Below, piece after piece: positions 47,312 to 56,716 of a stretch of 64,000 nucleotides of DNA; within the stretch, counting starts at the first letter, position 1; each line of letters starts with the position of its first letter. Below the pieces are notes generated by a model. It saw only the letters and a list, made by a program, of their open reading frames with translations. It had not been told where the DNA came from and searched no databases. Origin of the DNA: Marinifilum sp. N1E240 (GTDB taxonomy: Bacteria > Bacteroidota > Bacteroidia > Bacteroidales > Marinifilaceae); the NCBI RefSeq assembly GCF_009295825.1, contig NZ_WHKF01000002.1, positions 930,001 through 994,000 of the forward strand. The letters are read 5' to 3'. The translations under genes and the position numbers were made by a program.

Positions 47312-49033
47312 TCAGTACCTGTTTTTATTTTTAACTCCATTTAAATGCAGATGTGTTGCCTCAAAAAATTGTGGACCTAATTTGCCTAGAATATTACTTG
47401 TTAGCTGTGCATTTCCTTCGACACCTAGTATCGCGTAGCCTTTATTCCCTCTATGTCCCAATTGTAAATTAAGAATATTTATATTCTGAGAGGCTAAAGC
47501 AGAAAGCAAAATTAACAAAACTCCTGAAGAATTATTATGAACAGAAAGTATCATTTGCTGATTTATTGCAATAGGTAAATTAACTCCATCAACTTCTAAT
47601 AAATAATTTTCACCTTTTTTCAGCTTGGGTATCTCAAAATTATCACCAACTCTAATATTTATAAAACTATCTCCACCGGTTCCTTGAACAAATTCAACTG
47701 CCTCCCTTATAGAATCATCATTGCCAGATAAGGTTAGAAAGGCTGTGGCTGTTCCATCGTTATTCGAATTTAAATAAGCAGTTTCTACATTTATTTCTTC
47801 AGAAGCCAAAGCGTTAAAAATCATGGAAAGAACACCTGGTTCATCTTTATGGTGAGATAAAAGACCTTTAACTTCATCTTTGGGTGATTCAGGAATGGTA
47901 TTACTAATAGTAATCGATCTATTTCCTTTTCGAATACGAATTGCCTCAAATTCGCCTAAGGAAGTGGAATTTTTATGATGCTCAAGAAAGGTTCTAAAAG
48001 ATCCACCAAATGAAAATTTAGGAATTCGTCTTTGTTTGCTATTCTCGAAGCGCAAATTCAACATTTCAATTCCAAGATTCATTACTTTATACTTCTCTTC
48101 TTTAAAGCCTGTACTTCGCAATGGACGCTTTTCGGGAATGCACTTCGAAAAACTCAAATAATGCTTGTATCCAGCTTCATATGCATATTGAATTCCCTCC
48201 TTGTAGTGATTTCCCAAATTTTGAATTGTATGAGTATCGGTTCCTAACGAAATAGGTATATCCAACTGTTTGGCTCTTTCCAGAATCGATGAATCCGGAT
48301 AAATACCACAACCTTTGTTTATACCAGCTAGATTAACATCCAAAGCAAGATGGTATTCACTTATCATTTCCAATAAATACCTCATCCTACGAGCAAGAAT
48401 ATGATTTGAAGTTTCCAATTCTTTCAATGGGACTGGAACAGGTACAAATAGTTTAGGAAGATCTATATGTCCAATAACCTGAACCATTTCCCAGGATGAA
48501 TCCACCATCTCAATCAACTCTTCAATATATCCTAACCAATAGTTCTCAACACTTCCTCGTAGTTTTATTAGCGCTTCAGCTTCTTCTATGGAGCCATCGT
48601 AAGGAATTCCTTCTTTTGAAAAATGAAGTGAAGCAATCACAAAATCTGCATTCTGAGCCTGGAAAATCTTAGAACGATTCCATTGCAATCCCAAATCTGC
48701 ACCCAACCACTCTAGTTCTATTCCATATCGTATGCAAATTTTATCTCCGTATTTCTGTTTTAATTCCTCTATTTTATTGGGATAGGTAAAATAGGCATTA
48801 TCGCCTCGAATAAACTTTATATCCAGTCTTTTTTCTGCTGCATATCGAAAACGGGTTAACCTGGGTGTATGAATGATAAAGGTGATATTTGGATGAGCTT
48901 TCTCAATCGCCAATTCTGTGATTTTTTCCAGCTCATCAACACCATGTTTAACATGATCGTTTCCTGTACCAGCGTGAATTCCATGGGTTTCCCAAATAAA
49001 ATATTCAGGTTGATTTGTGGTATTTTGTGGCAT
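47312..49033 (-). CDS. PHP-domain phosphoesterase fused to two ACT domains
   Basis: A 573-aa cytosolic protein. Residues 10-310 are a PHP domain of the histidinol-phosphatase type: THGIHAGTGNDH at 12-23, a His in TFIIHTPRLT near 55, GIELEWLG near 105, ASLHF near 135, QVIGHIDLPKLF near 185 and DTHT near 270, the metal ligands of the family. Residues 405-460 (DEPGVLSMIFNALASEEINV) and 500-560 (NNSSGVLLILLSALASQNIN) are two ACT domains, which bind amino acids as effectors. So it may be a phosphatase controlled by an amino acid. It is not in a histidine operon. Confidence 0.8.
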   Translation of the reverse strand: MPQNTTNQPEYFIWETHGIHAGTGNDHVKHGVDELEKITELAIEKAHPNITFIIHTPRLTRFRYAAEKRLDIKFIRGDNAYFTYPNKIEELKQKYGDKICIRYGIELEWLGADLGLQWNRSKIFQAQNADFVIASLHFSKEGIPYDGSIEEAEALIKLRGSVENYWLGYIEELIEMVDSSWEMVQVIGHIDLPKLFVPVPVPLKELETSNHILARRMRYLLEMISEYHLALDVNLAGINKGCGIYPDSSILERAKQLDIPISLGTDTHTIQNLGNHYKEGIQYAYEAGYKHYLSFSKCIPEKRPLRSTGFKEEKYKVMNLGIEMLNLRFENSKQRRIPKFSFGGSFRTFLEHHKNSTSLGEFEAIRIRKGNRSITISNTIPESPKDEVKGLLSHHKDEPGVLSMIFNALASEEINVETAYLNSNNDGTATAFLTLSGNDDSIREAVEFVQGTGGDSFINIRVGDNFEIPKLKKGENYLLEVDGVNLPIAINQQMILSVHNNSSGVLLILLSALASQNINILNLQLGHRGNKGYAILGVEGNAQLTSNILGKLGPQFFEATHLHLNGVKNKNRY

Positions 49034-49113
49034 TTTGTTGTGGTTTCGATTAATAGTCGAGTAAAATTAATCATTTGATTAGAAATTGAAAGAAGTATGA
49101 AAATAGAATGCAT

Positions 49114-49144
49114 AAAAAATCCCGTCCCTACAAAGAGAGACGGG
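49114..49144 (-). terminator. Terminator of the efflux operon ending with DUF6268
   Basis: CCCGTC and GACGGG (49139-49144 and 49121-49126) form the stem; on the minus strand a run of six T follows (49114-49119). It lies 77 bp after the stop at 49221. Confidence 0.75.
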
Positions 49145-49220
49145 GGAATCGAAGCACCCACTACAATAACTTCGATTAATCAAACAAGTTATTTATTTAC
49201 CTAAAAATCATACGACTAGA

Positions 49221-50093
49221 TCACAGACCAAGCGAAATACCAATTTTTAAGTATAAGTCATTATCTAAATCATATTTCTTAACGCTATCTTTTTCATTAA
49301 GGAGTTCAAATTTTCGATAAAAAGTAAAACCAGAGCTAAGATTAAATTTTAGCATTTTGTATAGCTTTTGTGTTAGCATTATACCTCCTCCTAAGTTCAT
49401 GATTCGAATATTATCTATTTTTTTTTCCTCCTTATACAAATCTTCACTTAGTGTATAATTATCTCCAACCATAGTTAAATTGGCCGCAATATCTGTATTA
49501 TTTCCTACTTTGTAATTGATTTTAAGATTTGGAAATCCAAAGTTAAAAGACCACTTTTCGTTGTATTGCCACATCAAACTAAACATAGGCAAAGGTGCAG
49601 GAACTCCTGTTGTTGATGAATACATAAGCCCGAATTGAAGATCTACATTAGGCTTTAGTTTTTTCATCATCATGAACATTCCCATTAATCGAATATCATT
49701 CCACTGAACAGAGGATGTTAAATTTGAAGAAATCCTTGGTGAGATCATCCCCATCATTGCCCAATTATTTTTCAATTTCTTCATATATCCCATAGAGTAA
49801 GATATTGTGTGAAATTGTTCCAATTCTTTAAAATTTAAATCGCTAATCGGATAATATATATTTGCTTGAGCATATTCAAATTTATTTATCAATAAGTTTC
49901 TCTGATTTTTTAGGCTTATGGGCATAGCAAACCGGATTCTATACTTGTCAAATCTCACACTATTCTTCGAATTATTATTACCTAAACTGATATAGTCAAA
50001 ACCTGCAATTTCCTTTTTCATTTGCGCACTTATAGGGCTAGAGTTCAGTAAAATAAGCAGGATTATAACTATTTTTCTTTGGTCAAAATTCAT
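49221..50093 (-). CDS. DUF6268 family outer membrane beta-barrel protein
   Basis: A 290-aa exported protein with a signal peptide (IVIILLILLNSSPISAQ) and a series of amphipathic strands ending in YLKIGISLGL, a typical outer membrane barrel terminus. The text FDYISLGNNNSKNSVRFDKY and FHTISYSMGYMKKLKNNWAM fits DUF6268. It starts 25 bp after the TolC stop, so it belongs to the same operon as the RND system and may help with outer membrane passage. Confidence 0.75.
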   Translation of the reverse strand: MNFDQRKIVIILLILLNSSPISAQMKKEIAGFDYISLGNNNSKNSVRFDKYRIRFAMPISLKNQRNLLINKFEYAQANIYYPISDLNFKELEQFHTISYSMGYMKKLKNNWAMMGMISPRISSNLTSSVQWNDIRLMGMFMMMKKLKPNVDLQFGLMYSSTTGVPAPLPMFSLMWQYNEKWSFNFGFPNLKINYKVGNNTDIAANLTMVGDNYTLSEDLYKEEKKIDNIRIMNLGGGIMLTQKLYKMLKFNLSSGFTFYRKFELLNEKDSVKKYDLDNDLYLKIGISLGL

Positions 50094-50118
50094 TTTTCCT
50101 CATCATTTATAAATGATC

Positions 50119-51366
50119 TTATTGCTCCAATAACACACCACTAATTCTCTGAATATTGAGCTCAGATAATTTCGAATCATAACGTGCTGTTGCTTTTTCA
50201 TTTTTAGCTTCTACCAAATTTAACTGAGCCTCGCGAAATGTTGTTGATGTTACTTGCCCCAATTGATAGTATTCTTTCGTTTGATCAAAATTCAACTGGG
50301 CAGCTTCTAAAGCATCCTCTTCCAAAGTCAATACTTTAATATTGTATTGATAGTCAGCAAAAGCATTTACCAAATCTTTTTCCAATTCCAAGATGGTATT
50401 CTCATACTCATATTCAGTAATTTGTTTTTCAATTCTGGCATTTGCTATTTCAGTCTTTTTTCTCTTTCCATCGAAAATATTAAAGCTCATTGTAAGTCCA
50501 CCGGTTAATTGTGTATTTGAGTTTGTTCCTGCAATATTATTTTCATAATAAGAATACGAAGAGTTCAATTTTAATGATGGCAACTGTCCAGATTTGGCTT
50601 GCTTAATTGCAGTTTCATCCTGACGTAATACATTCGCTTTCAGCAAATATTCAGCATTTTGATCCAATGTTATTTTTTTTAACTGAACTAGATTAAACTC
50701 CTGAAATTTTGTCTGGTCCGGAATTAACTGAATAGTAGTTTCCGCTTTTCTACCCAATAGTACATTCATATCTCTCATAGCTTCCTCGTAAACCTGTTGA
50801 GATTTTAAATAACTGCTACTATCTCTGTTAAAATCAACCTTCGCGTTTAATACTTCCAATTTATTAATATTTCCAAACTCATATTTCGTTTCATTTCTAC
50901 GTAATCTTTCTTTTGATATTTCAAGGTTTTCTTGGGTAACCTCTAAATCATCAAAAGATTTACTTAGTTGGTAAAAGCTGGATATTACATTGGCAATTGT
51001 ATTTTCAATGTTATATCGAGCTGTTAACTCTCCTTGTTCTTTCTGAAGATTAAGAATTTTATATTTATATCGTCCACCTAAACCGTCGAACAAAGTATAT
51101 GAGAAATTCAATGCTCCAGATGAAGAGATTTCATCAGCACTATACTCGGTATAATTTACTCCTCCACTAGCACTTAGGGCAGGTAATAAGCCTGCATTTC
51201 CTTTTGTCGCATTATTATCAGAAATTTGTGCCTGATTCTTAGCTACTTTAATATTTAAATTATTGCTTAAAGCAATTTGTATTGCAGATTCTAAGGTTAA
51301 AGCCTCTTGAGCGAACAATGGAGTCGAAAACATCAGGAATCCTATTAATATCCTTATCTTTTTCAT
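50119..51366 (-). CDS. TolC family outer membrane efflux protein
   Basis: A 415-aa TolC-like channel. Signal peptide to LFAQ (residue 19), then ALTLESAIQIALSNNLNIKV, the usual TolC opening, the coiled helices (KLEVLNAKVDFNRDSSSYLK near 168) and a second copy of the fold with TGGLTMSFNIFDGKRKKTEI near 288. It partners the pump at 52054 and the adaptor at 55250. Its first 40 residues closely resemble the first 40 of the DUF2141 protein encoded just upstream. Confidence 0.92.
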   Translation of the reverse strand: MKKIRILIGFLMFSTPLFAQEALTLESAIQIALSNNLNIKVAKNQAQISDNNATKGNAGLLPALSASGGVNYTEYSADEISSSGALNFSYTLFDGLGGRYKYKILNLQKEQGELTARYNIENTIANVISSFYQLSKSFDDLEVTQENLEISKERLRRNETKYEFGNINKLEVLNAKVDFNRDSSSYLKSQQVYEEAMRDMNVLLGRKAETTIQLIPDQTKFQEFNLVQLKKITLDQNAEYLLKANVLRQDETAIKQAKSGQLPSLKLNSSYSYYENNIAGTNSNTQLTGGLTMSFNIFDGKRKKTEIANARIEKQITEYEYENTILELEKDLVNAFADYQYNIKVLTLEEDALEAAQLNFDQTKEYYQLGQVTSTTFREAQLNLVEAKNEKATARYDSKLSELNIQRISGVLLEQ

Positions 51367-51505
51367 TTGTTACTAATTTTATTTTTCACTTATCCTTTTC
51401 CATAAACTAATAAAAGAAGATGGCATTAACATCAGATTAATTACATCTTAAGACATAACAGAATTTCACCCGTCAAATAAATCTGAAAAGCCAAATATTT
51501 AAAGT

Positions 51506-51964
51506 TTATAATTCGATATTTTGAATGATGTCTTCATCTTGAATTCTGAATTTTGCGGCTTGAAATTTTGGAGGTCCAAAAAATCCTTTTGCATTATTTG
51601 AAACGCCAACTTTTTCCATAGGTCTTCCTTTACTATTAAGATCCAACTCATTGTTGATATTTTCATCATGAAAACACATAATTGCATAAGTTCCTGCTTT
51701 TATGCTTTCAAAATTCACACTTGCTTTTCCCTTCACGATTATTACCGTTTTACGAAAACAAGGATTTTTTAAATAACTGTCAGCATTACTGTATATTTCT
51801 ACTATTACTTGCCCTTTGTCTGATCTCAATCCGGATACCTGAACATTTATTGAATTATTATTTTCCGAAGTAATTGCTACTGCCTGATCTAAGCTTAATA
51901 CTTCTTGTGCAAACAATGAAGTTGATATCAGACTAAAAATTATAATTATTTTGATTTTTTTCAT
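51506..51964 (-). CDS. DUF2141 protein with a TolC-like N-terminus
   Basis: A 152-aa exported protein. Residues 1-39 (MKKIKIIIIFSLISTSLFAQ, then EVLSLDQAVAITSENN) match the start of the TolC protein downstream. The DUF2141 domain starts at 40 with INVQVSGLRSDKGQVIVEIY and shows IKAGTYAIMCFHDENINNEL and GRPMEKVGVSNNAKGFFGPP, the usual family text. DUF2141 proteins are small periplasmic or surface beta proteins of unknown role. It is placed between the RND pump and TolC genes. The fused segment points to an old partial duplication of tolC. Confidence 0.82.
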   Translation of the reverse strand: MKKIKIIIIFSLISTSLFAQEVLSLDQAVAITSENNNSINVQVSGLRSDKGQVIVEIYSNADSYLKNPCFRKTVIIVKGKASVNFESIKAGTYAIMCFHDENINNELDLNSKGRPMEKVGVSNNAKGFFGPPKFQAAKFRIQDEDIIQNIEL

Positions 51965-52053
51965 TCCGTCATTTTTTAAAAACTGTCAACCCTAGCAACA
52001 TTGACTCAATTAGTTTTAATTGGTTTAATCTCTTTGTAATTTAAATTGAAAAA

Positions 52054-55000
52054 CTAATTCATCATATTCCTTACCGCTGGTTCCACACTTTCTCTTGAAG
52101 GCATAACCCCTGTTTTTAAATATTGCCAACGACGTCTTAATGAGTTAACAACAATCAATAACACAGGTAATAATAATAAATTTAGAAAAGTTGCAACCGC
52201 CATACCGTAAGCCATCGAAATTGCCATAGGAATCACCATTGCTGCTTCTGGATCATTTGTAACAATAAGTGGTGCCAATCCAACAATTGTAGTAATCGAT
52301 GTCAATACAATTGGTCTAAATCGAGAAACTGCTGTATCGAAAACCGATAAAATATAATCCTTACCAGATTTGAGATTTTCATTTAATGTGCTAATTAAAA
52401 CAATAGAATCATTAACCATTACACCCATGAGTGCAACCATTCCCAAGTAAGAAGAGATATCCAATGGAATACCATGAATCCAGTGTCCCCATCCCACTCC
52501 GATAAATCCAAATGGAATTAATGTAAAGATTAAGAAGGTTTGAGAAACCGATTTAAAGGTGAAAATAACAATAGAAAATATTAATATTAAAAACACCGGT
52601 GCAATAAGGATTCCAGACGCTCCTGCCTTAGCCATTTCTTCAGTTTTCCCCTGAAATCTGTGCTTTAATCCAGAGTACTTGGCTTCTAAAGTAGGTAAAA
52701 TATGCTCTTTTAACTCAGCATTTATGAGTCCAAGATTAACACTCGCACTTGTTATATCAGCCTGAATTGTAATTTCTCTTTGACCATTAAGGTGATTAAT
52801 TTTAACAAGATTCCTTTCATAATCCAGATTTGCAATATCCTTTAAAAAATACTCACCACCCGTAGTCGTTCGAATCCGCATATTTTCAAGATTTCCAATA
52901 GTGGATCTATCCTTTTTTTCATATCGAACCCAAACGCGAACCTCATCAATTCCTCTTTGCAATCTCTGCACTTCTTTACCGTAAAAAGCTGTTCGAACCT
53001 GAGCAGTTACAGAATTTAGGTTTAAACCTAATTTATAAGCATTAGGTTTTAAGCTTAAATTGACTTCACGCATCCCTAACTGATCGTTATCAATAACATT
53101 TTTAAGCCCTTCTATTTTAGATAATGTTGATTTTAACTCCTCTTTTGCCAGATCCAGTTCCTCCAAATTGCTACTTTGCAAGGAAACAGAAATAGGCTTC
53201 CCAAAATGACTTTCCTGAACGAAATTAAGACGTTCTGCCTGAGGAATCTCACCAACATTTCTACTTATGGCATTTGAAAACTCGCCAGATTGAAAATCTC
53301 TTTTATCAGTTCCTAAAATATACACTGTAATTTTCCCAACTGAAGTAGATGTAAGATCCGTTTTGATATTCTCAATAATAGGTTCACCCGTTAAGCTTTG
53401 ATCTTGAAATTCCTCACCTGTTAGAATTGCTGCTTTTTCGATTATAGCCAAATATTTTAGAGTTTCGCTCTCAGGCGTACCTGCTGGCATCTCCAATTCA
53501 ATATTGGTATAATTCGTATCATCAATCGAACTATCTCCACTAATAATTATACCTCCTTGATATGCTCCAAGGGTTACTGCCATCACACCTAATGTAATTG
53601 CTATTGTAAGCATCTTATTGTTAATACAAAATCGACTAAGAGGCTCAAAACTTACTCTTCGAATCCACAATACCGCATTTGTTGTATAGCTCTCAAACTT
53701 CGATACTTTTTTATCACTTTTTAAAGCTTTAGAATGTATAACATGTGATGGCAGAATCAAGAATGCTTCAACAAGAGAGAAAACCAAAGCAAAAATAACA
53801 ACAAATGCCAGTTCGATAAAAAACTGTCCTAACCTACCTTCAATAAAAAAGAAAGCTGTAAAGGCAACAATTGTTGTTAGCACAGCCGAAAAGACTGCTG
53901 GTAAAACCTCCATAGTTCCATCTATACCAGCCTGTAGTGCAGACTTTCCTTTTTCGTAATGTTGAAAAATATTCTCACAAATTACGATACCATCATCAAC
54001 CAGAATCCCTACGACCAATATCATTCCAAACAACGAAATTTTATTCAAGGTGACACCATACATTGCTGCTACCATAAACATTCCGAAAAATGAAATTGGA
54101 ATTCCCAATGCCACCCAAAAGGATAATCGATGGTTCAAGAATAACGACAGGAAAATTAAAACCATAACAAATCCCATCAAGCCATTCTCCAATAAAATAT
54201 CCAGCATTGTTCTTACCGATGAAGAGTTGTCAAATAAGATATCCAGCTTTACATTCTCGTGCTTACTATTGAAGTCCGTTGCATATATTTTTAAATTTTC
54301 CGAAATAGAAAGAATATCCTCTCGAGAAGTATGAGAAACAGTAATACTTACTGCTGCATTACCGTCAACATAGGTTCTATTCGGTGTTTCCGACCATTTA
54401 TCCTTAATTTTACAAACATCCATCAACCGAATGGTTCCGCCTTCGTTTTGTGAACGAATGATGATTCCTTTTAATAGTTCAGAATAGTAGTTCTTTTCTC
54501 GAACTCTAATTTTCAATTCCTCATCTGATCCTTTAATCGAGCCACCCGTAATTTCAATATTTTCATTTGCTACAGCACTATAAATATCATCGAAAGTTAA
54601 GTTATAAGCAATTAATGCCTCTTCATTGATGCTTATCTCAATCTCTTCATCTGGAAAACCTGATAATGTTACCTTTGAGATTCCATCAATTCCTCTCAAA
54701 TCATTCTCTATTTGTCGAGCATATGATTTTAAAATTTTCAAACTTAAATCACCGTTAAGTGTCATATTAACAGCTAAAAGCTCAAACTCTCTTTTTTTAA
54801 CACTAATAGATTCAACACCTACTGGGAAAGAACTAATCCCATCAACAGCATTTTTCACATCCTGCAAAGCGAGGTTTCCATCGTAACCTGACTCAATTGT
54901 AACAGTTATGACTGCTAAATTCTCTGTCGAAGAAGAGGTTGTTTTATCAATTCCACTAATTCCCTTAAGGTTATCTTCAATTTTGAGGGTAACTCCTTTT

Positions 55001-55182
55001 TCAACCTCTTCTGGAGAAGCACCTGGATAACTTGCCGTAACAGTAATTACTCCTGGATCTATTTGAGGCATCACAGTAGTATTTAACTGAGAAATACCTG
55101 CCCATCCTAAAAGAAAGAAAACAACAGCAAGTAAGTTTCCCGCGAAAGGATTTTTTATAAAATATGCAACTAAAGCTTTCAT
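52054..55182 (-). CDS. RND efflux pump, inner-membrane transporter
   Basis: A 1,042-aa RND permease. The relay region in TM4 has the double aspartate (VGILVDDGIVICENIFQHYE near 400), while TM10 has ALMGVMVNDSIVLISTLNEN near 925, without the lysine of drug pumps; this is the MdtB/CusA-distant, broad-class type. The start ALVAYFIKNPFAGNLLAVVF and TVTASYPGASPEEVEKGVTL are typical. The substrate cannot be read. Second gene of the minus-strand operon: adaptor, pump, DUF2141, TolC, DUF6268. Confidence 0.93.
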   Translation of the reverse strand: MKALVAYFIKNPFAGNLLAVVFFLLGWAGISQLNTTVMPQIDPGVITVTASYPGASPEEVEKGVTLKIEDNLKGISGIDKTTSSSTENLAVITVTIESGYDGNLALQDVKNAVDGISSFPVGVESISVKKREFELLAVNMTLNGDLSLKILKSYARQIENDLRGIDGISKVTLSGFPDEEIEISINEEALIAYNLTFDDIYSAVANENIEITGGSIKGSDEELKIRVREKNYYSELLKGIIIRSQNEGGTIRLMDVCKIKDKWSETPNRTYVDGNAAVSITVSHTSREDILSISENLKIYATDFNSKHENVKLDILFDNSSSVRTMLDILLENGLMGFVMVLIFLSLFLNHRLSFWVALGIPISFFGMFMVAAMYGVTLNKISLFGMILVVGILVDDGIVICENIFQHYEKGKSALQAGIDGTMEVLPAVFSAVLTTIVAFTAFFFIEGRLGQFFIELAFVVIFALVFSLVEAFLILPSHVIHSKALKSDKKVSKFESYTTNAVLWIRRVSFEPLSRFCINNKMLTIAITLGVMAVTLGAYQGGIIISGDSSIDDTNYTNIELEMPAGTPESETLKYLAIIEKAAILTGEEFQDQSLTGEPIIENIKTDLTSTSVGKITVYILGTDKRDFQSGEFSNAISRNVGEIPQAERLNFVQESHFGKPISVSLQSSNLEELDLAKEELKSTLSKIEGLKNVIDNDQLGMREVNLSLKPNAYKLGLNLNSVTAQVRTAFYGKEVQRLQRGIDEVRVWVRYEKKDRSTIGNLENMRIRTTTGGEYFLKDIANLDYERNLVKINHLNGQREITIQADITSASVNLGLINAELKEHILPTLEAKYSGLKHRFQGKTEEMAKAGASGILIAPVFLILIFSIVIFTFKSVSQTFLIFTLIPFGFIGVGWGHWIHGIPLDISSYLGMVALMGVMVNDSIVLISTLNENLKSGKDYILSVFDTAVSRFRPIVLTSITTIVGLAPLIVTNDPEAAMVIPMAISMAYGMAVATFLNLLLLPVLLIVVNSLRRRWQYLKTGVMPSRESVEPAVRNMMN

Positions 55183-55249
55183 TAATTCTTTGTCTAATTA
55201 ATAATTTGATGAATCATTATTGGCTCTTGGTAATGCTAGTAATTCACTA

Positions 55250-56356
55250 TTACAATACTGCCTCTCCACTAATACCTTTATGTATTCCTGATGTTTTTAA
55301 TACCAGTAAACTTCCATTTTCCAGGCTATTAGTTATAAAAGATCCTTCTTTTTGTTGGACGATATCAATCTTAAGCTTTTCGACAATATTATTTTGCATT
55401 ACATAAACATATGATTCATCAATCAACAGTTTTCGAGGAATCTCAACACCTTCTATATTAGTTTTCAAACTAATATCTGCAGATAGAAACATACCATCTT
55501 TAAGATTGTCTCCTGACACAGCGATATAAACATTCACCATTTGTGTTTGCGAATCAATCTTACTTCCAATTCTTGACACTTTTCCAGTCCATTCCTGATT
55601 AATATTTTCTGAAAAAAGTTTGACTTGATTACCCAACTCAATATTTTTTAAACTGTTTAGATCCACCCCAACAACTAAATCATAAGTATTAGTACTTATA
55701 AATTCACCCAATTTCTGTCCAGTTCTCACCAAAGTGCCTGGTTTTATGTACGATTCACTTACTCTACCCATAAAAGGAGCATAAATATTATATTTAGTAA
55801 GTAACTCTTCTTCCGATTTGATATCGTAGTAAGACTTGTAAATATTCTTACTGGCTATGAAATACTTCTCTTGATCATTTTTAGCAGGAGGAATTGAGGC
55901 TATGGGTTTTTCAACATCAAACTCACTTAAGTATTTTTTCCACCCTTCATAACTATCCGGATAATCAAATTTCAGATCAGGAAGCAAACTAGCAATAGCA
56001 GTCATTAAACTACTCTTATTTGCATATAAACCTGTTCGCATCTGTGTATCATTAATTTTAAGCAAAGTCTCTCCCTTTTTATAAGTAATACCTTCCAAAA
56101 AGGATTTATTCGAAAATTCCAGCACTCCACTCACTTCTGCAAATACTTCAACTTTTTCATGCGCCTGTAAGGTTCCAATTACTGTATGCTTTAATTCCAT
56201 TTGTTCATTTTCAATTTTCTGAACTGGAATCCGCAATACCTTTACTACCTCTTTCTTTTCGTGAGGTGGTTCTTTCATGCCTGCCAAAACAAATGCAACA
56301 ACAAACAAGCTTAGAGCAACAAGTAAACCAAGTATGACACTTTTCTTTTTTAACAT
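55250..56356 (-). CDS. RND efflux periplasmic adaptor (HlyD family)
   Basis: A 368-aa membrane fusion protein from the ATG at 56356 (MLKKKSVILGLLVAL); an upstream ATG at 56401 gives 15 more residues that do not look like a signal. One membrane anchor (5-25), first lipoyl half VIGTLQAHEKVEVFAEVSGV near 57, hairpin region 105-175 (rather short), second lipoyl half IYAPFMGRVSESYIKPGTLV near 200, then barrel. First gene of the minus-strand efflux operon, divergent from the LytS kinase. Confidence 0.9.
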   Translation of the reverse strand: MLKKKSVILGLLVALSLFVVAFVLAGMKEPPHEKKEVVKVLRIPVQKIENEQMELKHTVIGTLQAHEKVEVFAEVSGVLEFSNKSFLEGITYKKGETLLKINDTQMRTGLYANKSSLMTAIASLLPDLKFDYPDSYEGWKKYLSEFDVEKPIASIPPAKNDQEKYFIASKNIYKSYYDIKSEEELLTKYNIYAPFMGRVSESYIKPGTLVRTGQKLGEFISTNTYDLVVGVDLNSLKNIELGNQVKLFSENINQEWTGKVSRIGSKIDSQTQMVNVYIAVSGDNLKDGMFLSADISLKTNIEGVEIPRKLLIDESYVYVMQNNIVEKLKIDIVQQKEGSFITNSLENGSLLVLKTSGIHKGISGEAVL

Positions 56357-56716
56357 CTTGATAAGTTTTTTAGTATTTGCTGCAATGATAAGTCTCAACA
56401 AGCTATTAATTAAATTATATCGACAAGCGGAATATCTCAGTCCGTAAATTGCCTAATCAGGTATTTTAACTCAGTTTGACTTCATTTTTAAATTGTTTGC
56501 CTTTATTCTGATTTAGTTTGTCGACAAATTGTTGAAATAAGCTTAAGATTTATTTGCTTCGCATTAGAAGAGTAGGATTTGCAATATTTAATTCTAATAA
56601 GCAGAATAAATTCATTGCATTTGACTATTTTCATTTTTGGAAATAAATCAAAAAGACCAACAGAGATAATTTTCTAAAAAATCAGTTAGCTCTGTTCACA
56701 ATAAGATCAAATTGTA
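56357..56716. promoter_or_regulatory. Divergent control region between efflux operon and two-component system
   Basis: 360 bp without a gene, so both transcripts must start here. It contains a perfect 12-bp palindrome, TTTGTCGACAAA (56517-56528), and a related half site ATCGACAAG near 56418. Either could be a regulator site. No full TAnnTTTG/TTTG pair was found. Confidence 0.45.
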
